From Odobenus rosmarus divergens (taxonomy: Eukaryota > Chordata > Mammalia > Carnivora > Odobenidae), in assembly GCF_000321225.1 (NCBI RefSeq), contig NW_004450323.1, positions 938,229 to 1,002,228 on the forward strand: a DNA stretch of 64,000 nt. The letters are read 5' to 3'. Positions 50,001 to 62,000 of the stretch are shown here, piece by piece. Position 1 is the stretch's first letter. Each line of letters starts with the position of its first letter. The notes beneath the pieces are model-generated. The model was not told the DNA's origin. It was given only the letters and a program-made list of their open reading frames with translations, and did no database searches. The position numbers and the translations under genes were made by a program.

Positions 50001-53000
50001 CTCCATGCTGGACATGGAGCCTACTTTAAAAAAAAAAAAAAAGAATTTGTCAAACAAAAAAAGGAGTAAAAAAAAAGGTCTTTTATCCTTTTATTTCTTC
50101 TGTAAAAGAGCGTTAAGTAATAGCAAACTTTACGAAACTCATTACTTGATTCAGGTTTATCTCTAAACATTTTCATTCTGGACTTTCCTGTTTATATTTA
50201 TATTCATATAATGAAAAACAAGTGTAATACTTAATCAGTTTTCCCCAAGTATATGCCTTTCCATTGCTTCATTTGCTCAGTAACAGCTATACTTAGTAGA
50301 TAAACATTTATTTAGTGTTTATAGCTTGCCATTCTTTTTCATGCCTTTTTCATGCATGAAGAGTGGCAAACTGTAAAACATAGTGATTATATGAGGTAGG
50401 AAGGACTCATGTTATTCTGTTTTATAAATGAGGAAGTTTAGAGTCAAAGATATTAAATTACTTGTCCAGCAAATGAGAGCCAAGATTTTAACCAACTCGT
50501 TCTTCATAGATTTTTGCATCTCAAGAATGTGAACTTATTCTCATATTTCAACAAGATTTTATTTATTTGAGAGAGAGCATAAGTGGTGGGGGTGGGGGAT
50601 GGGCAGGAGAGGGAGAAGCAGACTCCCCACTGAGCGTGGAGCCCAACTCGGGGCTCGATCCCAGGACCGTGGGATCAGATCATGACCTGAGCTGAAGGCA
50701 GACACTTCAACTGAGCCACCCAGGTGCCCCTCAAATAAATAAAATCTTAAAAAAAAAAAAAAAAGATGAAGAAAGCGTGTCAGAAACATTCATTTATCCT
50801 TGTATCGGTTAAATTGATCACATCCTCTATAAATCATCTCAGTGTATACATTTGAGTCAAGAACTGTGCTAATTAAGGACTGACGTGACAGTAGTAAGCA
50901 AGACAGGCATAGAGCCTGTTTGCAGCCAGAAACTAGCCATTGATATGTAATTTACACATGTGTAATTCTAAATTAAATGATAAAAATAGAGGAGTAGGGA
51001 GCTGTTGTAAAAGAATAAACCAGAGGAAACTGACCTAATGAGGATGGTCAGGGCAGGCTTCCCTGAGGAAGTGACATTTGAGCTGAGATCTTAAAGATGA
51101 ATAAGCATCACCTGAGTTCTAAGATAGAAGAACAATTCAGGGGGAGCAAACCACATTTGCCAGACCTGAAATGAGGAGAAACATGGGTTTGAGCAGAAAT
51201 GTTAGTGGTTGGAGGTGACATAAGATAAAAGTGGAGAGGTAGAGTCTATATCCTCCAGTGCTTTGTAAGCCATGTTAAGGATTTTGGATCTTATTGTAAA
51301 AGCAAGAAGTTTAAGCAAGAGAAATTACAAGACCAGATTTGCAGTTTTACAAATGCTGGGAGAGTGCGGCACCTCGGTTAAGCATCCGACTCTTGATTTC
51401 AGCTCAGGTCATGATCTCAGAGTTGGGGGATCGAGCCCCGTGTCAGGCTCCCCACTCAGCCGGGAGTCTGCTTGATATTCTCTCTCTCCCTCTGCCCCTC
51501 CCCCCCAAATAATAAATAAATAAATCTCTCTCTCTCTTTTTTTAAGATTTTATTTATTTATTTGACAGAGAGACACAGCGAGAGAGGGAACACAGGCAGG
51601 GGGAGTGGGAGAGGGAGAAGCAGGCTTCCTGCCGAGCAGGGAGCCCGATGCGGGGCTCGATCCCAGGACCCTGGGATCATGACCCGAGCCGAAGGCAAGC
51701 ACTTAACGACTGAGCCACCCAGGCACCCCTAAATAAATAAATCTTAAAATATATATATATATAGTTATCTACTGAGAGAATGCTTCAAAAGAACCAAGTG
51801 TGTGGAGGAAAAAAGACCAGCTAGAAGGATATAGCCTCTAGAGCGAAGGTGGCTGTTGTTTATTAAAGCAAAGCTTCTTAGCTAAATTTTTCTTGAGCAC
51901 ATGTCAAAGTAAATGAGGAAGCTAGCATCATGTGCCAGTTCAAAATGACACAGAGAGTGAAGGCGTACTACATATAGCCTCCAGCTAGTTACAGACAGCT
52001 TTTACTTAACATGGTTATAAAAATGTCATCTTAATAGTGAAAGGATTAAATACATTGGAAGGGGACACAACGATATGGGGGCATCTTCAGACTTGAATTA
52101 TTAATCAGAAATGAAAAGTAATGTATCTCACAAGTGAACAGTAAGCAAATTGATTTGTGGCTCTTTATTAGACGTACTAAAAAAACAAGATACTGTCCTT
52201 GGATGGCAGAGGCTTCCAACAGTGCCAAATAGGATCACTTACACAGAAACATCTCTCTCTCTAGCAGTTCTCGGAAAATTCTCAAATAGCAAACAAAAAT
52301 TTCTTTTGCTCGTATAAGATTATTATAGTTTGGGTGAGGGTGACGTCTGTGTTTAACAATTCAAGAGATTTAGGAGTTGGGAAATAGTAACATATATATA
52401 TATATATATATATGTATAATGTGAATATCCCCTTTACTGGTCATAAAATACTTTTCACCTTCCTACAGAGAGACCTGGGCCTATGTAACTTGTTTCAAGA
52501 GTTCGCTCTTCTTCCCCCCCCCACTCTTCTTAATATGTAGCTAAATGGTACTGTTAGCTCCTTGAGTTAATTATTAAGAAATGCTATATAAACTTCTCTC
52601 CCACAATTAGATTTAGCCAACCTAGCATTTGGAGATTCTAATATTTTTGCATTTTAGAGAGATTGAGATTCAAAACAACAATTCTTTTAAAAGGTTTATT
52701 TATTTGTTTTAGAGAGAGTGCGCACATGCACGCGCAAGTGTGGGAGGAGGGCCAGAGGCAGAGGGAGAGAGAAATTTAAGCAGATGCCATGCTGAGCACT
52801 GAGCCTGTCGCAGGGCTCGATCTCATGACCCTGAGATCATGACCTGAGCCGAAACCAAGAGCCAGCCGCTTAACTAATTGTGCCACCCAGGCACCCCTCA
52901 AAACAACAATATTTAATAATATGTGAACCAAAAATTCTTCCCTTAGTACAAAAGAAAAATCATGTTTATTATAATCATGCTCATTTTAGAAAATTTAGAA

Positions 53001-56000
53001 AACACTGATAAATCAAAAGAATATCATGATAATCTCATCATCTAGATAACTTAATATTGTGATGTATGGTCTTAGAGTCTTTTTATAAAAAGAATTTTTT
53101 TAAACAAATGAGATCATCGTCTCTTTTTTGTGATCTGATTCTTTTTACTTAATAAAATGAACTATTTCTTTCTTGTCAGTAAATGTTCCTCTATTTTATA
53201 TCACTTTTAATAACTTTATACCATTTTATTTTCCTGTAAATATAGTAATCCATTGAATGGATGTACCATTATTTAACCAGTCAATATTTTTTTTTGCTCT
53301 TTTAAACAGTGTTGTAATAAACATCTTGCAGTATGAGATTTTTATACTTATTTCCAATAATTTCCTTAGGATAAACTCCTAGAAATAGAATCGCTGATTA
53401 AAAGTGTATGCAGAATGTTAAGGCTTTTGTATGTGTTGTCAAATTGTTCTCCAAAAAAGTTGTGCCAATTATACATACTCACCAACATGATACAAGAGTG
53501 GAGGTTCCTGCCTTTGTCAGTACTAGCTGTTACCAATTTTTAAATCTTTACCAAAAGAATGAGCTCATTTTGCGCTATAATTTTATTATTAATATGGTTA
53601 ATTTTTTACCTCTTTATTGGCTATTCTAAATCTTTTGCATGCTTAGTATATGTGCTGCCGAAGTGAGCACTCTTTTGCATGTTTAATCATTAAATATTTC
53701 AAAATTAGAAAATAGTACACAAACCATTGTTTCTGAATCCCCCTTTCATTTAGTCCAGTTTCCATCTTCCTAAAATATGTACTTGAGTATTTCATTAATC
53801 TCACTAACTTAATGTAAGCTCTGTCTTTGTCTGCAGATGTTTTTATTTCAGCTCTTACTCTTGAATTATAGTTTACTTAAGTTTTGAATTCCAGGATGAT
53901 AGTTCTTTTACTTCAGCAATTTGAAGGTACTCTTTTATTGTAATCTGACCTCTGTTGTTGATCTTAAGAAATTTGCTGACAGTCCTTTAGGGGAATCTGT
54001 CTTTTTTTCTTGGTTTCTATTGAAGATTATGTTGTGTGTTGTTTGTGTGTTCATTTTACAGTTGCTCTGGGTATGTCTAGATGTGGATTTCTTTTTATTT
54101 TTCCTGCTTTGGACTCAACTGTGCTTATTAAATCTACTCAATTCTGGAAAACTCTCAGCTATTGTCTCTTAGAATGTTGCCTTTCCCCAAGTCTCCAGTT
54201 CCTTGTGACACTTTTCTGGACACAGCTTTGGCCCTATTCTCTCTTTCATGGCCCTTAATTCCTCCCCTAAGTAGATGCAACACTTGCTGCTCTTTTAAGT
54301 TCCTGTTTGTTCTGGTACTTAAGATTTTCCTCTTTTCTCAAGATTTCTTTATGCATTACAAATAGTGTTTGTTTTATCCAGTATATCTGTGTTTATGTGA
54401 GAGCTCTCTTGCATTATCTTACTCTGCTATTTGTTGCTGCTTCTGGTGGTGGTGCTGTTGTAATGTACTCCAGGAGTTTTTCAAATTTTATTTCTTTTTT
54501 TTTTAAGATTTTATTTATTTATTTGAGAGAGAGAGAGAATGAGAGATAGAAAGCATGAGAGGGAAGAGGGTCAGAGGGAGAAGCAGACTCCCCGCTGAGC
54601 AGGAAGCCCGATGCGGGACTCGATCCCGGGACTCCAGGATCATGACCTGAGCCGAAGGCAGTCGCTTAACCAACTGAGCCACCCAGGCGCCCTCAAATTT
54701 TATTTCTCAGTAATATTTGGATATTATAATTTAAAAGAGCAGGAGAAGACAGCGGTCAATATTTTGGTCAGGCCAATACTATAGATAAAATGAAGCCATC
54801 TTTTCTTATAAAATTGATGTGTTTTATTTTTCTAGAGTTTTGACTGTTGGTAATTTTGCTTAGGATCTTAAGTTTTTAAAAGTCCTGAAACTTCCTAAGC
54901 CTCATTTAATATTTTTGGATGTAATGAACCTCAGATGCTCCCATGAATGTTAGTGCCACTAAAATGAGAAAATAAAGGGGTGCCTGCGTGGCTCAGTCAT
55001 TAGGCGTCTGCCTTCGGCTCAGGTCATGAACCCAGGGTCCTGGGACCGAGCCCTGCATTGGGCTCCCTGCTCCCTGGAAAGCCTGCTTCTCCCTCTCCCA
55101 CTCCCCCTGCTTGTGTTCCCTCTCTCGTTGTTTCTCTCTCTGTCAGATAAAATCTTGAATAAATAAATAAATAAATAAAAAGAGACAATATGGCTTAGCA
55201 GTTAAGAGCAGGATCTGTGGAATCAGACCTCTTGTATGGCTCCAAACTTGTCTCTACCACTTAATAACAACAGTGTGACTTGGGGTAAGTTACTTCTTTG
55301 TGTCTCAGTCTCCCCATTTGTAGCGTGGCAGCCTCATAGAGTTGTTGTAATGATCAAATGAGCTACTCTGTGTCCTCAGTGGCATATAGGAGGCTCTCAA
55401 AAGTACTAGGTATTATTAATATAATCATTTTTATTGATTTACAATCATTCTCTTACTTGGTCCCCACCCTCCCTGTCTGCAAACAGCCAGAGTCTAAATT
55501 ACGTCAGAACTTGGGTCAGAGATTTGACTTGGTGCTATGAGATACATAACTATGAAGATTTTTGGTTTTTTTGAGTTGTGAAAATCCCATCTTTTTATTA
55601 AAAATGTACATGCCCTTCAGCTGTGTTTAAATTTGCCACCTATGCCTGATCTAGCATTCTTGATAAAAGCACTTTGATTCAGAATTAAGCAGACACTGTC
55701 ACCTCTGCCTAAAGATCCTAACAATACTAGTAGATTTAATTCCCAGAATGTTGTGGCTCCATCTTTCTATATTAGATAATATAATATGTCAGCTGTATTG
55801 TCAAAGTTTTCGGTACAGTTTTCTGACCAATTTCAGTATTTTCTTTCATCACACTGGTTCGTCACCACACAGTCCAGTGTGTTAAAAGAAAAGATTATTA
55901 GTACAGAATTAAATCATGTGAAAACAGTTTAATTGGAAAAGGGACTCTGATGTGTGTATGCATAAATACCATGCTTCACAATAGTTAAAGAACTAGAGAA

Positions 56001-59000
56001 AACTATTCACATATTTCCTGCATTATTAAAAGGATCCTCCACTGAGCTCCCAGGAGCACCTATGGCCAGTTCAAATTAACCCAGTCAGTCGGTTATAATC
56101 ACTTTGTTCACATTAGTGAACAAACCAGACAAAATGCAAGGAGCTTTCATTCTAGTGAGGGAGACAGATACACAAGAAAAATAAGTTAAATATATAGAGC
56201 CAGTAAGGGAATATTGGGGTTGCAGTTTTAGATAGGATGCCGGGGAAGGTCTTGCTGAGAAGATGACATTCATTTAAAGGACTGAGGGCAAACAAGGTGA
56301 GCCAAGCACTCATCCAGGGGAAGAACATTCTGGGAAGATACGTTGGGCTTTGATTACTGGGGGAAAGTCACTGGGTATGGAGCAGAGTGAGGGGTCAAAA
56401 ATAGTAGTAGGAGCTGATGTTCCATAGGTACTGGGGGGTGTGTGTGTGTGTGTGCGCGCGTGCACACATGCGCGCGCGCAGAGAGCCAGATCATGTAGGG
56501 TCTAATAGGCCCTTGTAAAGACTATAGGTCTTACTCTGAATAAGATTGGCAGACATTTAACAATTGAGCAGAAGAGTGATGTGATGTGATGTACATTTTA
56601 ACAGGATCACTGTGGCTGTTGTGTTGAGAATGGACTGAAGGAATGGTAGCAAAGGTGGGAGTGAGGAGACCAGTAGGATATTGTAATAATCCAGGCAAGT
56701 GATAATAGTGGCCAGAACCAGTTTGATGATATTTAGGTGATGAGAAGTGTTCAGATTCTTGACATATTTTCAAAATAGAACAACAAAACTGCTGATAAAT
56801 TGAATGTGGCATATAAGAGAAAGAAAGGTAGTAAGAATAACTCCATTGGGTTGGTGGGAGCCACTGGAAGGATAGAATTGCCACTTGCTGATTTGAGAAA
56901 GACTGGGAAGAGTGGGTTGGGAAGGAATATCAGGAGTTCTGTTTTGAACATATTAAATTTGAGGTATCTGATAAACATCCAAATGGAGATACTGAATAGG
57001 CAATTGGATGTATGAGTCTGGAGCTCAGGCAAGAGACCTAGGCTGGAGATAGGAATTTGGGAGTGGTGGACACAGAGATGGCAGTCAAAGCCATGAGGCC
57101 AAGAGAGAGGAGGGCCAATGACTGATTCCTGACACACTCCAGTGTTTCAAGCAGTCAGAAGATGAGGAGGAACCAACAAAGGAGACTAGAAAGGAGCAGC
57201 CAATGAAGTAGAAGAAAGCCAGGAGAGTGTGGGGTCCTGGAAGCCAGGTGAAAGTGTTTCCAGGAGGAGGGAAGAATGAACTACATGGGCTACAGCTAAT
57301 TGGTCAGGTAAAATAACGGAGGATTTACCATGGGATTTAGCAATGTGGAGGTCTAGACTGATCTTAATATTAATGTAAGTAACTGGCTGGCATGTGTGAG
57401 GTCAATGCTGGATTTCAGTAGGTTTCAAGAGAGAACAAGAGATTAGCAAGAGCAAAAGTAGACATTTCAAAGGAGTTGTGTTTTTTGTGTAAAGCGAAAG
57501 ATGGAGGGGGACATGGTGACAAGGTAGGGTCCTTGTAGCTTGAAAGAAATATGCTGATAGGAAGAATTCACTAGAGAGAATGGGATGATGCAGAGGAGCG
57601 AGGAGGGGCTACGTGAGCAGCGTTCCTGCAGTGGCGCGGACGGGTGCCCTCCAACTGAACCTTAGCGCTTGTAACATGTTAGACTACTGTATTGAACATT
57701 TCATAATAAACAGTTGCTTCCTCCATATGAACACGTATAATTTAGGGGCGCCTGGGTGGCTCAGTTGATTAAACATCTGACTCTTGATCTCAGCTCAGGT
57801 CTTGATCTCAGGGTCATGAGTTCCAGCCCCTCACTGGGCTCCACATTGGGTGTGGAGCCTAGTTAAAAAAAGAAAGGAAATGTATAATTTAGCTGTCATT
57901 GCTCAGACTAGGAAGGTCCCTAATCAGTCTAACTCTACATGTGTCTGTGGCATTATTTGAGTTGAGTAAAATACAAAGAGTGTTTTTTAGGCCTCCATTA
58001 GCCAAAAAAAAATCTTTTCAGCTCCAGCTCCCATTCACTGTCCCTTTAACACTTCACAAGGACATTGATGAATTTGTATCTTAGGTTAGCTAAGAATATT
58101 ATGAGCTATTTTTAGCAATGCATTCTCAAAGTGTATATGATGTGGAATGAATGACAAGACGTTAGACCAGTTTTTATGTATCCTTTATACACAGTAGCCT
58201 TGGAAAATCTCTCTCTTGTAGGTAGAATTGCCCTTAAAATGACAAATCTGTAGTGAAAGCACCTAGCTAACGATTCAGTCTCCTTTACAGGTTAAGGTCT
58301 GAGAAGGTACTAGATAGATAGCTCCTGAGTTTCTACTTACCGTGGATAAGTTCTTTCTCACAGTAAGCCTAAAAGGGTTTTCATGTAATTAATTAGAATT
58401 GACTTCTACAGCTTTGGGGTTTTATCATACAATTTTAATTCTTCCTGCATGCCTTTGGGGCCACTCTCATGTTATACCTGTCTTTCCATCCCAGTTAAAT
58501 GTTGGTATTCTCTGCTCTTGTCTGATAGTGTTTTTAAGTTCCTTCAACATCTTCAGCTTTACCTTTTTCAGTGTCCCTCTTTAGATACCATGCTCAGAAT
58601 TAACCATATAGTATTTTATGTATTGATTTATTAGTACAGTCATAAAACCTCTTCACTTTTTCTATTAATGCAGCTTATAATCACATTTGTTTTATTTTTA
58701 ACTATGTCATTCTTATGAGACTCAGAAAAACTTAGGAAAGCCCTAAAACCAAAGGGGTTTTGTAATTATTTTGGAGGCTCAACCTGTGCCTTTGTAGTTA
58801 TTTTGGGGGCCCAAATAGAGGACCTTATTCTTTTATTCCATCATTTTGTTAAATTCGGCTCTTTGTTCCAAGCTACCAATACATTTTTGAGTGTGTTCTT
58901 CCAACGTATTTCTATTTCTCAACCTCATGTTACCTCTAAAATTCATCCAAGTCATTGCCAAAAATGATGAACTGGACACAGCCAAAGACAGCCTTTTAGC

Positions 59001-62000
59001 ACTCACTAAAAAATCCACATGCCAGATATTTATTTAACACATTCTATCTGCACTGTCCTTGTCGCTGGGAAATTTAAAATAAAAGGAAAAATCTTGAGGC
59101 GCTCACAGCCTAGTAGGAAAACAGATACATAGAGTACAGTTTTGCCAAATAATGAAATATGAGCAAGTAGATTGGGAGCACAGAGGAAAAAGCTCCTGAG
59201 TCTTTTAGGCGGAAACTTCCTTGCAGGTTGGTGGTTGTGTTGTCCTTTAATCAGAAAAGCACAAATCCATTTAACTGACCTGTTTCTATTTCCCCATCTT
59301 ATTTGCAAGGATATGGTGCAAGACCCTGCCATGTGCTTGCTGAAATCTGGCCACATTTTATTTCCCACATTTCTCTTTTCTAAAACCAGCCTCATACCCT
59401 GTCAAAATAAAAGCAAATGAAGTTATTATTAGACTGACTTTTTAATATCAGTTAATTTATGTAATGTATATTAACTTACCATACATGCATAATACATGTG
59501 TAGGAGCAAGAGAAATGTGTAATAAAATAGAATAGACTCCAAAAACCAGAAGGAAAAAAATGGAGGCAGATCTGCAGGCTGTGAGACCCCTTGGTTGCCA
59601 TAGTTGAAGTTCTGAGTTGGGCTTTGTGCTTTTGGATGGCCAAAGCAAAATGGAAAGCATGATGTTGGTCCTCACCAGCTGAGAGTGAAGTGGTTCTTGC
59701 TCTAAAGAGGAGCAAAGCTTTTGCTAAATCTGACAAGGGCGCTGTGGGGGCCCATCGTCTGTGTGCTGAAATAGCGGGTCATGTCCCGAACATATATTCT
59801 AGGCCACAAATGATTTCATCAGGACCATGCTTCCTAAGTTTTGTCACTGAGGAAGAAATTGCTCAAAGAAAAGATTTAATATTAAAGGTTGAGAAAACCT
59901 ATAAAAAGGAAAGCTGTGCAAATTTGTTTGGACAAAATTTATGGGAGATAAGAAAGCTTTTGTAGGGACACACCTGTTAGCTTTCCCAGAACATGGTTCT
60001 CCCTCAACAACAGTTTGAGAAGTGTTGCATTAGGCTGTTGCTTACAGCATCCTTCATGAGAGGAATACCAGTCCCTTGGTAGATTAATAATATTTCTTAC
60101 ACAGCCATACAGAATGATTCTTTGATCAAATAAATATAAGAAACTCTGAATTAAACAAGGTTCTTTACTGGCAGACTTCTTTTTAATAAGCTAATGTACA
60201 ATGTGAACCTCACAGAAGGAGTATTCTAAAACTTACTTGGCCATGGAGCCCTTTTTGGTGGCATATCTGTTCATGGATCATAAATTAGGGAACAAAGGAA
60301 ATGGATATTTTGCAAATCCTTCAAACACCCTCCTCTAAGAGAAGGAACGTGGCAGCCACCGTGTCGTATATTTGTCAGCCCTGGCTAGGGGCACCTGTTG
60401 GGCTGTCCTTCCTTCTCGTGCTCTCAAACTCCAGGGCGACAGGCTCGCTCTCCCAAGAGCCTTCTCATTTGCCTATAACAGGAAGCAGAATACAAGTTCC
60501 CGTCCTGGCTTCCTCAACCTTTTTCGAGATGAAACTATGATCAGTGCAAGCCAGGCATCTGTGGTCCCATGGCCCTTTCGCCAAGTTAGACTTCTGGTTA
60601 GAGACCCCCATCACTGCAGTTGACTTCACTGAATTTCTCACTAGATCGGGGTTTACAATCCACTTTCTCCACCTGGCCTCCGTGCCGCGCACAGTCTCAT
60701 TGTGTACTGTATGTCCCATATGTTTCTTTTATGAGTAGTCTTTAAAAACTATAAACAAGCAAAAAATCTTGGACAAATAAATAAAATCACAAATAAACTT
60801 AAGCAATAATACATTTTAAAAATAATGAATATTAAACTTTATTCATTTATTCATAATACTCTAGAATCACATTCAGTATTTTCTTTGGATATATGCATTT
60901 TATAATTGTAAATAATTAGACAGTTCTAATTTGATTAGTTTTGGTTTACTGTAGGAGTCCCCAAACCCTAAAATGTAATTAATATTATAATAATGGTGTA
61001 TGGTGGGGCACCTGGGTGGCACAGTCATTAAGCGTCTGCCTTCGGCTCAGGTCATGATCCCAGGGTCCTGGGATCGAGCCCCATATCGGGCTCCCTGCTC
61101 GGCGGGAAGCCTGCTTCTCCCTCTCCCTCTCTCCCTACTTGTGTTCTCTCTCCCACTGTGTCTCTCTCTGTCGAATAAATAAAATCTTAAAAAAAAAAAA
61201 ATAATAACAGTGTATGGTGACAGATGGTAACTACACTGATCACGGCGAGCACAGCGTACCGTATGGAGTTGCCGAATCACTACGTTGTACACCTGAAAGT
61301 AATATAACCTTGTGTGTCAGCTATGCTTCAACTTAAAAAAAAAAAGAGCAAGTATTGCATAACTGATTTTTTTTGAAGATTTTGAGAGAAAGAGCAGGGG
61401 ACAGAGGGAGAAGTTGAGAGAATCCCAGGCAGACCCCCTGCTGAGAGCAGAGCCTGACATGTGGCTCAGTCCTACAACTCTGAGATCATGACCCAAGCCA
61501 AAGTCAAGAGTCAGTCCACCAACTGAGCCACCCAGGGACCTCGCATAACTGAGTTTTAAAATAAACTTAAGCAAGGGCGCCTGTTTGGCTCAGTCAGCTA
61601 AGCGTCTGCCTTCGGCCCAGGTCATGATCCGATCGAGCCCCACATCGGGTTCCCTGCTCAGTGGGGAGCCTGCTTCTCCCTCTGCCTCTGCCCCTGTTTG
61701 TGCTCTCTCTCTGACAACTAAGTAAATAAAATCTTTAAAAATAAAATAAAATAAAGAATACCCTAATGAATATTAAACTTTATTCATTTATTTATAATAC
61801 TCTAGAATCACATTCAGTATTTTCTTTGGATATAGGCATTTTATAATTGTAAATCCATATATCTAATAATTTACATGCTTCTCTCCCCCTTAAATCCTTA
61901 TACACATTCCCTTATATTGTCATAGACAACAATATACTTGTAAACCTTAATATGTACAAAATCCTGGAATATTATCAAATTCCATTTTGACAGATTTGAA

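Noticed and set aside
56531..57137. Two overlapping minus-strand ORFs (117 and 128 codons)
   Set aside because: They are pieces of a decayed L2 reverse transcriptase, not a host gene.
59030..59395. 121-codon minus-strand ORF
   Set aside because: No recognisable domain; overlaps a + strand ORF of similar size in unique intron sequence.
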